Positions 26,524 through 34,741 of a stretch of DNA of 64,000 nt are shown here, one piece after another. Positions within the stretch are counted from its first letter, which is position 1, and the number at the start of each line of letters is the position of its first letter. The notes beneath the pieces were generated by a model. It saw nothing but the letters and a program-made list of their open reading frames with translations, searched no databases and was not told where the DNA came from. The stretch is from Echinicola jeungdonensis (GTDB taxonomy: Bacteria; Bacteroidota; Bacteroidia; Cytophagales; Cyclobacteriaceae): assembly GCF_030409905.1 (NCBI RefSeq), contig NZ_JAUFQT010000002.1:868001-932000 (forward strand). The letters run 5' to 3'. A program made the position numbers and the translations under genes.

Positions 26524-28890
26524 TTAAAACTTAAACCCTACACTCAAACGGGCATTTCGTGGTGCCTGGGCTTGATAATAGTAGTAGCTGGAATAGGCAC
26601 TTCCTGATAACAAATATTTATTGAGCACATTGTAAACATTGGCTCGTATACACAGTTTTTTGTTCTCCCATGAAATTCCTCCGTCCAATTTGAAATAATC
26701 TGGAAGGGCTTTTTTATTGTCACCTGGCCAATTCCATGTGCTTCGATCAGCCATATAGGTAAAACCACCAGAAATTCCGAATCCTTTAAGAGCTCCATTT
26801 TGCAGGGAATAAGTCAACCATCCATTGGCCAAGTGTTTGGCAAATCCAGGAACAACATTTCCCACCCGCTCTTCACGGGTATCTTTTGAGATTTCAGAAT
26901 CCGTATAGGCATAGTTGGTTATCACCACCAAACCTGGCATCAATTCCCCTCTTGCATCGAATTCGATTCCTTGTGTTCGGGTTTGCCCCAATTGGATAGA
27001 ATATTGGGTATCATTAGATTCATCATCTAAGGACTGAGGTTCTGGCACCAATTGATTGTTTTTCAAGATGCGGTACAATGAAAGGCTGGTACTCCATTTC
27101 CCGTCCATAAAATCCCTTTTGAAACCAAATTCAATATTATTTCCTGTAATAGGTTTGGGTTTTTCTCCACTTCTTAGCACCCCTGTTTGAGGCACAAAGG
27201 ATTGATCATACAAGACATAGGCAGAAGTTTGGTTATCAATAGAGTAGCTTAGCCCCACTCGTGGAGTCACCTGGCTTTCATCCAATGTGGATCCATATGA
27301 ATTTTCCTTCACATAGGTATATCTACCGGCAAGGGTCAATCGAAGGTCATTATTAAAAAAGCCCAATTCATCTTGCACATAGATTCCAGAATAGGATTGG
27401 GTAATGGCCGTGTTATTGGCCCGCTGCCTCAAACTTCTGCTTCTGTCAAATTGAGGCAGGCCATTGGCAGGGTTTCCATATACCGGATTATTTGTATTAA
27501 AATACGCCTCTTCAGAATCCAAAGCATGTCCTTGACTCCAATCCGCAATATATTCTTTAGTACCCATATCCAATCCGGCCAAAATACTGTGCTTAACAGC
27601 TCCGGTCATCGCCTCACCATTTACATAAAACTGCCCAAAAGCTGACTCCATAATTGCATCCCAAATGGAAGCATTCCGGATCATATTACCAGCTTCATCA
27701 ATATAGTTCAACCATAAAGAGCTCCCCACCTGGTTGGAATTGAAATAGGCCAGTTGTCCGGTAACTTTCCAATTTTCATTGATTTGATGTTGCAAATTGG
27801 CCATGACACTGTGATCATCAATTTTGGTAGGATCCAAACCAGGTTCAGCAATGGTAAAGCTTTGGTCAAATCCCCCATAACCCTCAGTGGAGAAAACATA
27901 AGCAGAACCGACATTAGACATTTTCACATGTTGATAGGCATATTCAAGGGTCAACAAAGTTTTGTCATCCAATTGATAACTTACCACTGGAGCAATGCTA
28001 TAACGGTTGGTAAAAGTATAATCCTGGAAAGAATTTTGGGTTTGACCCATCAAATTCAATCTGTAAAGTAATTTTCCGGATTTGTTCAATTTGCCATCCA
28101 GATCCAAAGTTCCTCTGTAAAGATCAAAGCTGCCCATAGTTAAGTTTACCGCCCCTTTGGTTTCACCTGTTGGCTTTTTGGTAACCACATTATAAATCCC
28201 ACTGGGTTCACCATTGGACATCATAAAGCCGGCTGGCCCTTTTACAAATTCCACATGGGAAACAAAACTCATATCTTCATTTAAAGGTCCCCAGTTGGAG
28301 GTCACATTCATTCCATTTCTGAAGGCAGCAGCCCTGGAACCTCTCATATTAACGCGAGCATACAAGTTGCCCCAATGTTCCAATCGGGAAGCCCCGCTGA
28401 CATTTCTCAAAACACCATCACTCATATCGATAACCTGCTGAACCTGAAGTACTTCATCGGTAACAACCTGAATATTTTGAGGAGTTTCGATCAAAGGTTG
28501 ACTAAGACGAAGACTGCTGGATGGCTTATCCACCTTATATTCACTTCTGGCCCCCATTACAGTCACTTCTCCTAATTCTTTCTGGTCTTCCTTCAAGGAA
28601 ATATTGGAAACTTGGATTTTCTCTCCTGCTTCAATGGAAACTTTATGTTGTTCGGCTGTAAAACCAATAGCAGTGATTTTCAAAGTATAATTTCCTTCTG
28701 GCGCTGAAAATTCATATGCCCCCTTCTCTCCTGTCGCTGCTCCATACGAAGTCCCTTTCAAAATTACTGATGCATAAGGAATGGGATTTCCCCTTTCATC
28801 CTCAACAAAACCTGTCAGTTTACCTGTTGACTGGGCAAAAATACCCTGAGCAAATACTATAAATGTAAATAGCAGTAAAACCTGTTTCAT
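26524..28890 (-). CDS. TonB-dependent siderophore receptor with N-terminal carboxypeptidase-like domain
   Basis: 788 residues. After a signal peptide (ending GIFAQ) comes a CarboxypepD_reg-like beta-sandwich (GFVEDERGNPIPYASVILKG), then a plug (IETPQNIQVVTDEVLQVQQV, VEFVKGPAGFMMSNGEPSGI) and a barrel ending ARLSVGFKF. The plug motifs are of the FhuA/FpvA type used for hydroxamate and related ferric siderophores. It heads an operon with the PepSY, DUF6686-like and DUF4198-like genes. The ligand is not identifiable from sequence. Confidence 0.88.
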   Translation of the reverse strand: MKQVLLLFTFIVFAQGIFAQSTGKLTGFVEDERGNPIPYASVILKGTSYGAATGEKGAYEFSAPEGNYTLKITAIGFTAEQHKVSIEAGEKIQVSNISLKEDQKELGEVTVMGARSEYKVDKPSSSLRLSQPLIETPQNIQVVTDEVLQVQQVIDMSDGVLRNVSGASRLEHWGNLYARVNMRGSRAAAFRNGMNVTSNWGPLNEDMSFVSHVEFVKGPAGFMMSNGEPSGIYNVVTKKPTGETKGAVNLTMGSFDLYRGTLDLDGKLNKSGKLLYRLNLMGQTQNSFQDYTFTNRYSIAPVVSYQLDDKTLLTLEYAYQHVKMSNVGSAYVFSTEGYGGFDQSFTIAEPGLDPTKIDDHSVMANLQHQINENWKVTGQLAYFNSNQVGSSLWLNYIDEAGNMIRNASIWDAIMESAFGQFYVNGEAMTGAVKHSILAGLDMGTKEYIADWSQGHALDSEEAYFNTNNPVYGNPANGLPQFDRSRSLRQRANNTAITQSYSGIYVQDELGFFNNDLRLTLAGRYTYVKENSYGSTLDESQVTPRVGLSYSIDNQTSAYVLYDQSFVPQTGVLRSGEKPKPITGNNIEFGFKRDFMDGKWSTSLSLYRILKNNQLVPEPQSLDDESNDTQYSIQLGQTRTQGIEFDARGELMPGLVVITNYAYTDSEISKDTREERVGNVVPGFAKHLANGWLTYSLQNGALKGFGISGGFTYMADRSTWNWPGDNKKALPDYFKLDGGISWENKKLCIRANVYNVLNKYLLSGSAYSSYYYYQAQAPRNARLSVGFKF

Positions 28891-28921
28891 CTTTCTTATT
28901 TAGATTAAATTTAATTAAAAG

Positions 28922-28929
28922 CAAAGGTA
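28922..28929 (-). promoter_or_regulatory. -7 promoter box upstream of the siderophore receptor
   Basis: The plus strand reads CAAAGGTA, so the minus strand is TACCTTTG, a match to TAnnTTTG, 32 nt upstream of the ATG. An inverted repeat AATCATTTT / AAATTGATT lies at 28962-28979, about 33-57 nt upstream of the box, and could be an operator. Confidence 0.45.
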
Positions 28930-29455
28930 AAACTGAATCACTTATTTCCTATACTATTTAGAATCATTTTAAATTGATTTTTTCTATGTTTTGAATTTTC
29001 CAATAGAAGGAACATAAAATCCTTCTTCCCTTAAAAAAATAAACGCTTACCTTAGAACCGGTTAAAAAATTGTTTTTCAACCTACTAAATAGAAAAACAA
29101 TAAAGCGGCCCAAACCTGGACTTTTACCTTTTGGTTGCCATCCAATGACAACCCAGATGGGAACATCCTTAAATTTGATTATAAGCAAATTGTAATTTTT
29201 CTTCTGGCCCAAACACCAGAATTAAAAAGCAATTAATCCCAAGTTCCATAAAAAATTAGAAATGCACCTCAATTAAAAAACCAGGTATCAAACTCATCCT
29301 TCATTTTCTAAAATTCAAAATATAATACGTGTAGACTATTCAAATTTTCCCACTGTTCCTTATTTTTGGACTTATTTTATGAGCATCATATAGATGGCAG
29401 GCCAATATTTCAAACAGCTTATTTTAGGGTTTTGCCTTCACCAATCCCCCCGACA
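28930..29455. other. Divergent intergenic region, about 525 bp
   Basis: Holds the promoter region of the siderophore operon on one side and of a glycosyltransferase on the other. The open frame at 28964-29212 (minus) lies across the likely operator and has no recognisable family. Nothing else seen. Confidence 0.4.
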
Positions 29456-30745
29456 ATGGAAAACAATGATCTAAAATGGGCCTTTTTTTCTTATGGCCAT
29501 AACTTGGGAGATTTTACCCGTGCCCTGGAAACAGCAAAAGGGATGAAAAATACAGGGACCAGGGTTAAATTTTTTAATCATGGCGGTGTCCATAATCATA
29601 TGATTCGCTCAGCAGGCATTGATGAAAAAGACCTTTCACCTGAGTTGAGTTGGGAGCAGCATAAAATCATCATGGACATCAACCGCTACAAGGCAAAAGT
29701 GGGCACTCCCCTTCCCGTAAGCACTCAACAATGGATAAAAATGGCTGAAGCGGATTTGGAAGCCATGGAGGAGTTTCAACCCGACGGGGTTTATGCAGGT
29801 TTAAACCTAAGCTGTATGATTTCGATTCCCTATGCCAAACTGCCTATGGTTACCCAAGTTCCTACCGTAAACTGTCCAGCATTTATCCAAAAGGAATTGT
29901 ACAACATGCCCAACACCATGGAAAGGAATTTCTTTATGAGAAGGATTTTGCCTAGCCGTATTAAAAGAAAGATCATGAAGCGTGTATTGCTAAAAGATGC
30001 CGCAAAAGCATCACTCACCACCTTTAATGAAGCTAGAAAACATTTTGGCCAAGCTCCCATTTACAATATCACCGATATAGTACGTGGGGATATTACTATT
30101 TTACCTGATATGCCCGTATTAAGTGGCCTGGAAGAAAAAGACCTGGATCCCGGTTATTACTATTCCGGTCCAATTTTTTCCCAAATGAACCTCCCCGTTC
30201 CAGAGGAGGTTAAATCAGTTTTTAGCCAATCTGGACTGAATATTTTCTGTTCATTTGGCAGTTCAGGTTTCCCTGAAACGTTGAAGAAAATCATAAAAGC
30301 CCTTCAACAATTGGAGAATTGTAATATTATCTGTTCCACTACTACCATTCTGGATCCCAAAGAGCTTGGGCCAAATACCGACCGTTTTTTTGCTACTAGA
30401 TTTTTACCTGCCCATTTGATCAATGAAATGGCCAATGTAGCCGTTCTCCATGGAGGCCAGGGAACCATCCAGACTGCTGCTTGGGCGGGAACACCAGTGG
30501 TGGGAATTGGTTTTCAAGCGGAACAGCAAGCCAATATTGATGGACTGGTCCATGCAGGTACAGCCATTAGGATTCCTATTTATGATGTATCTACAAAACG
30601 GATCCTTAAAGCCGTAAAAAAAGTTTCCCAAGAAAAGTACATAAAGAATGCTTCCCAATTAAAAGATCAAGTTAGATCAATTAACGGGGTGGAAAAGACC
30701 GTTGAAATCATGAATGACTTTGTCTTGGGAAGGCTTAAGAATTAA
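29456..30745 (+). CDS. UGT/MurG-like glycosyltransferase (GT-B fold)
   Basis: About 429 residues from the ATG at 29456; a longer reading from a TTG at 29366 adds residues with no family match. The N-terminal half binds the acceptor (WAFFSYGHNLGDFTRALETA). The C-terminal half shows the nucleotide-sugar signature VAVLHGGQGTIQTAAWAGTP followed by VVGIGFQAEQQANID, as in macrolide and sterol glycosyltransferases. No membrane helix or signal is seen. It stands alone. The acceptor could be a lipid, carotenoid or secondary metabolite; none is indicated by neighbours. Confidence 0.82.
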   Translation: MENNDLKWAFFSYGHNLGDFTRALETAKGMKNTGTRVKFFNHGGVHNHMIRSAGIDEKDLSPELSWEQHKIIMDINRYKAKVGTPLPVSTQQWIKMAEADLEAMEEFQPDGVYAGLNLSCMISIPYAKLPMVTQVPTVNCPAFIQKELYNMPNTMERNFFMRRILPSRIKRKIMKRVLLKDAAKASLTTFNEARKHFGQAPIYNITDIVRGDITILPDMPVLSGLEEKDLDPGYYYSGPIFSQMNLPVPEEVKSVFSQSGLNIFCSFGSSGFPETLKKIIKALQQLENCNIICSTTTILDPKELGPNTDRFFATRFLPAHLINEMANVAVLHGGQGTIQTAAWAGTPVVGIGFQAEQQANIDGLVHAGTAIRIPIYDVSTKRILKAVKKVSQEKYIKNASQLKDQVRSINGVEKTVEIMNDFVLGRLKN

Positions 30746-30776
30746 GTATTGGAATAAAGGATACTTTTACCAAAAG

Positions 30777-31397
30777 CTAATGACTTTGTTGCATAGCTTG
30801 AGTAGGTGGAAGTGGATCCGGAACAATATTGTCAATTGGTTTGATGCTTTTTAAATAGGCAAATATGGCCTTGATTTCATTATCGGTATAGTGCTGATAC
30901 ATTTCTCAGGGCATAGGAGGCAAGATATTTCTGGAATCATCTAAGCCTTTATACTTCCCTTCTCGAAAGACTTTGAAAAGCTGCTCTTCTTTCCAGGAAC
31001 CTAATCCGGTTTCATGTGGAGTGAGGTTCCCAGCATATGAAACACCTCAGGGCCCAACCCATTCTGCCAAGTCCCAGGTCACCACGAATCCTTTGGATTC
31101 CATAAACTTTCGATCTACATCAATGCCGGGCATTTTTGAAGGACGGCCGGATAACAAAAGTGCGGTATCCAACACCGGCCCATGGGCCGTCATCTTTTTA
31201 AGGGTATGGCAATTATTACAACCACTGGTAAGTACAAGATGCTCACCCCAAATTATTTGACTTTCAAAACCTCCAAAAGATGATTCTGACATTACAAGGT
31301 TCTCCATTGAAGCACTGTCAATCTTCTTTTCATTACATTGAACAATAACAAACATCATTAAAAACAGGCTAAGAATGAAATTCAATTGCTTTTCCAT
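30777..31397 (-). pseudogene. c-type cytochrome lipoprotein with two in-frame TGA codons
   Basis: One frame runs from ATG 31397 to TAG at 30777-30779 (206 codons) but contains TGA at 31047-31049 (codon 117) and 30906-30908 (codon 164). Before the first TGA: a lipobox VQC (Cys21) and a haem motif CNNCH (60-64). After it the protein sense continues: GVSYAGNLTPHETGLGSWKE, then SRNILPPMP, second TGA, EMYQHYTDNEIKAIFAYLKS. In homologues as I recall them both TGA positions are Trp (GPWGVS and PPMPW). There is no frameshift. It is probably a recently inactivated mono-haem cytochrome, although readthrough cannot be excluded. Confidence 0.75.
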
Positions 31398-31966
31398 GAT
31401 ATTTTGGGTATAGTTGAAATCAATATTTTAAATTATTAATCCCCCTCGGACGTCTTACTCCCCTCCAATTTCATGGTATAAACAACTATTTTAACCCGTA
31501 AGCCATATCGAAAAGCACCGGAAAAACCTTACTTAAGTTAGCTGATTTTCAGAATGTTAAAACATTTTTGAAACAAATATTTATGTAAAATAACCCCAAA
31601 AAAAATCATGTTATTAGCAATATTAACTTGATTGAATTTTAATTGTAAAGCCCTCTTGGTTGGACAAAATTTTAAGCTTTGGTTCTAATAATCATAAATC
31701 TCTGCAATTAATTCAGGAATCTTAAAACCCAAAAAGATACCCACTATTCCACACCGGCAAGTTTGCATAGAGCTACTTATTTAGAAAACAGGTGGCAAAA
31801 TTTTGATTGATTTTTCATTTTAAATGATTTCAATTCTCATATAATCTTACCTGCAAGAAAACGGATAATCAGTTTTACTTTTTATGATTTAGTAACAACG
31901 CAATTTTCGGGTGGACACTTTTCCAATTCCTTTCTAATTTTACAGAAGAAACCGTCATTGCATACC
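31398..31966. other. Divergent intergenic region, 569 bp
   Basis: Very AT-rich spacer between the broken cytochrome gene and the Ada-like gene. No ORF, RNA gene or strong hairpin recognised. It should contain the promoter of the alkylation-repair pair. Confidence 0.4.
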
Positions 31967-32812
31967 ATGAAAAGCCAGGAAGATATCACCTACCAAAAGG
32001 TAGCAGAAGCTCTTGCTTATCTACAGAGAAACTTCCAGAAACAACCAAAATTGGAGGAGGTAGCTAAAATAGCTAATCTCAGCCCTTACCATTTCCAAAG
32101 GGTTTTCTCTGAATGGGCAGGAGTAAGTCCTAAGAAGTTCCTTCAATATATTAGCCTCTCCCATGCCAAAAAGATTTTAAAAGAGAGCCGAAAAAATCTT
32201 CTGGAAACCAGTTATGACTTGGGTTTATCGGGGCCAGGGAGATTGCATGATCTTTTTATTAAGATTGAGGGCATGACGCCTGGGGAATATAAAGATGGAG
32301 GAAAATCCCTGGTAATTCATTACAGCATTTCCAACTGCCCATTTGGAAAACTATTTATTGCTTCCACCTCGAAAGGGATATGCCAAATTGATTTTCTGGA
32401 CAAAAACCAACAGGCTAGAACTAAAATAACGGCCCAATTCCCAAAAGCGAAAACCAAAAAACAAATGGATGAGCATCAACAAAAAGCAATACAGTTTTTT
32501 GCCCGGGACAGTCTTCCCCACAGCCCAATAAACCTTCATTTAAAAGGAAGCAATTTTCAATTAAAAGTCTGGGAAGCATTACTTAAAATTCCATTGGGTC
32601 AACTTAGCACATATGGACAACTGGCCAAAACCATTCAAAACCCCAATGCAGCCAGGGCGGTAGGCTCCGCAATTAGTCGTAATCCTGTTGCTTACCTTAT
32701 TCCCTGCCACCGTGTAATTCAATCTTCAGGAATCATTGGGGGATATAAATGGGGAAGCGACCGGAAAATGGCGATGTTGGGTTGGGAGTCTGCTAAGGAA
32801 TATGGAGAATGA
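31967..32812 (+). CDS. Ada-like protein: AraC-type HTH fused to O6-alkylguanine-DNA alkyltransferase
   Basis: 281 residues from the ATG at 31967; an upstream TTG start is less likely. Residues about 8-100 are an AraC-type DNA-binding domain (LEEVAKIANLSPYHFQRVFS, then AGVSPKKFLQYISL). Residues about 110-275 form the methyltransferase with FQLKVWEALLKIPLGQLSTY and active-site IPCHRVI (Cys247). The N-terminal zinc domain of E. coli Ada, which senses methyl phosphotriesters, is absent. It repairs O6-methylguanine by suicidal transfer and may also act as a regulator. AlkB follows 44 nt downstream. Confidence 0.9.
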   Translation: MKSQEDITYQKVAEALAYLQRNFQKQPKLEEVAKIANLSPYHFQRVFSEWAGVSPKKFLQYISLSHAKKILKESRKNLLETSYDLGLSGPGRLHDLFIKIEGMTPGEYKDGGKSLVIHYSISNCPFGKLFIASTSKGICQIDFLDKNQQARTKITAQFPKAKTKKQMDEHQQKAIQFFARDSLPHSPINLHLKGSNFQLKVWEALLKIPLGQLSTYGQLAKTIQNPNAARAVGSAISRNPVAYLIPCHRVIQSSGIIGGYKWGSDRKMAMLGWESAKEYGE

Positions 32813-32856
32813 TTTTTTTTATCTCAGAAACCAAAATTAGCTAATTTAAAATACTC

Positions 32857-33474
32857 ATGAATCGATTTATCCCCAGTTCCAGGAATAACCTTCTCCCCTA
32901 TGATGGCGAGGTTTATTATTTGGAAAAGATCTTGGATGACAATTCCGCCCAAAAATATTTTAGAGACCTTCAAACCTCCATACCCTGGGAACAGGATGAA
33001 ATCAATATTTTTGGCAAAAAGATCCTTACTAAAAGAAAGGTGGCCTGGTTTGGCGATAAACCTTATTTATATACTTACTCCAACGCTACAAAAAAAGCCT
33101 TGCCATGGACCAAAGAGTTAATGGGACTAAAAAATAGCGTTGAGGAAAAAACAGATTCCTCCTTTAATACCTGCTTATTAAATCTGTATCATTTTGGAGA
33201 GGAAGGAATGGGCTGGCACAGTGATGATGAACCCGAATTAGGCCAACAACCTGTTATTGCAGCTTTGAGTTTGGGGGCTGAAAGAAAATTTTATTTTAAA
33301 CATAAAATATCCAAAAAATCTATTTCTATTATCCTAGAACCTGGAAGCTTATTGTTAATGAAAGGAAATACACAGGCAAACTGGCTCCACCGTTTACCCC
33401 CCACCAAAAAAGTAACCAGACCTAGGATCAGTTTAACTTTTAGGACAATTTTTTCGAAGATCGAAAAGGGCTAG
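32857..33474 (+). CDS. alkB: AlkB-like 2-oxoglutarate/Fe(II) dioxygenase
   Basis: 205 residues of the double-stranded beta-helix fold. GMGWHSDDE holds the iron ligands H121 and D123; the distal His is in the NWLHRLPP segment; RPRISLTFR binds 2-oxoglutarate and closes the site. The N-terminal substrate lid includes PRPRY-like aromatic residues (KPYLYTYSNA). It oxidatively removes methyl groups from 1-methyladenine and 3-methylcytosine. Placement after the Ada-like gene makes a two-gene alkylation-repair operon. It is closer to ALKBH2/3-type proteins than to E. coli AlkB in layout. Confidence 0.88.
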   Translation: MNRFIPSSRNNLLPYDGEVYYLEKILDDNSAQKYFRDLQTSIPWEQDEINIFGKKILTKRKVAWFGDKPYLYTYSNATKKALPWTKELMGLKNSVEEKTDSSFNTCLLNLYHFGEEGMGWHSDDEPELGQQPVIAALSLGAERKFYFKHKISKKSISIILEPGSLLLMKGNTQANWLHRLPPTKKVTRPRISLTFRTIFSKIEKG

Positions 33475-33671
33475 CTTTAAAAAACAAAGATCCCAATTTT
33501 TAGTCTCACAATGCATGTTGCGGGAAAACTTGAAGGAAGTAGATTGAGCTTATCCTCTTTTTTCGATAAAATGGCATGGCAAATGCTGGACAAACTAGGC
33601 CCTCAGTGCAAATGATGACCAATTGGACGATAAAAGCCACTTGATACAAAAGTCTATTTACTTAATACAAT

Positions 33672-33697
33672 AAAGCCACCTAAAGGTGGCCTTTTTT
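33672..33697. terminator. Terminator hairpin between convergent alkB and metF
   Basis: GCCACC (33675-33680) / GGTGGC (33685-33690), TAAA loop, with TTTTTT on the plus side and a weaker U-rich tail on the minus side. It touches the metF stop codon and may serve both genes. Confidence 0.65.
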
Positions 33698-34649
33698 AAA
33701 ATACTTCCCGGGCAATTCTACTTACAGCTTCTGCCCTGCTCATGGTGTAATAATGGACACTGGGCACCCCAAAATCAACCAATTCCTTGGTTTGCTGAAT
33801 AGCCCATTCTATTCCCACTTCTTTTACATCCTTATTGTTCTTGCATTTTTCCAATTCATCCATCAATGGATCCGGCAGATCCAGGAAAAAGGTTCTTGGG
33901 AGCATGGTAATCTGCCCCAAGGTGGTAATAGGTTTGATACCGGGAATAATAGGCACATCAATACCTGCATTCCTGACATTTTTTACAAAATCAAAAAACT
34001 TATTATTGTCAAAAAACATTTGGGTCACAATATATTCAGCCCCAGCATCTATTTTGGCCTTTAGGTATTTGAGATCAAATTTAAGACTTGGAGCCTCAAA
34101 ATGTTTCTCCGGATAACCCGCCACACCAATGCAAAAATCCGTATGAAAACCCGTTTCAGTTTCCTCATACAAGTATTTACCATGGTTCATATCAATAATT
34201 TGTGCAACCAACTCATTGGTAAAATGGTGGCCATTTTCTTCAGGAACAAATCTGGCTTCAGACTTGGGCGCATCTCCTCTTAAAGCCAGTACATTTTCCA
34301 CACCAATGAAGTTAAGGTCAATTAGGGCATTTTCTGTTTCTTCTTTGGTAAATCCACCACAAAGCAAATGAGGAACCGCATCCACCTTGTACCTGTTCAT
34401 CAAAGCCGCACAAATCCCAACCGTCCCAGGCCTTTTCCTGGTCTTCACCTTTTCCAGCAGGCCATTGGGATGTTTTTTGTATATAAATTCTTCCCTGTGA
34501 TAGGTAACATCTACAAATGGAGGCTTAAATTCCATCAAAGGTGCGATCCCATCCATTAAATTGTCCAGACTTTGCCCTTTCAATGGAGGGAGAATTTCAA
34601 ATGAAAAAAGTGTTTTTTTCGATTGCTTAATGTGATCTATTACTTTCAT
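33696..34649 (-). CDS. metF: Methylenetetrahydrofolate reductase
   Basis: 317 residues forming the TIM barrel of MTHFR. FSFEILPPLKGQSLDNLM holds the catalytic Glu, VENVLALRGDAPK is the FAD/folate signature, FCIGVAGYPEKH and GAEYIVTQMFFDN follow in the usual order. It reduces 5,10-methylene-THF to 5-methyl-THF, the methyl donor for MetH. It lies 92 nt downstream of the metH C-terminal half, in the same direction and presumably in the same SAM-controlled operon. Length is usual for bacterial MetF. Confidence 0.93.
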   Translation of the reverse strand: MKVIDHIKQSKKTLFSFEILPPLKGQSLDNLMDGIAPLMEFKPPFVDVTYHREEFIYKKHPNGLLEKVKTRKRPGTVGICAALMNRYKVDAVPHLLCGGFTKEETENALIDLNFIGVENVLALRGDAPKSEARFVPEENGHHFTNELVAQIIDMNHGKYLYEETETGFHTDFCIGVAGYPEKHFEAPSLKFDLKYLKAKIDAGAEYIVTQMFFDNNKFFDFVKNVRNAGIDVPIIPGIKPITTLGQITMLPRTFFLDLPDPLMDELEKCKNNKDVKEVGIEWAIQQTKELVDFGVPSVHYYTMSRAEAVSRIAREVF

Positions 34650-34741
34650 GTATATTTTTTGTAATCGCTGTCATGCATGGAACAAACCTCAAAAATCTGT
34701 AATAATGATCCATGTATGTCATGGTTTTTCTCAATGGAAAA

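Noticed and set aside
28964..29212. 82-codon minus-strand frame upstream of the siderophore receptor
   Set aside because: Overlaps the likely operator region, has no recognisable domain, and its Lys/Phe/Ile bias reflects AT-rich DNA.
30777..31397. Reassignment of TGA to tryptophan in this organism
   Set aside because: TGA is a genuine stop in the window, for example at 12227-12229 and at the end of cobU, and Trp is otherwise TGG. Only the one gene is affected.
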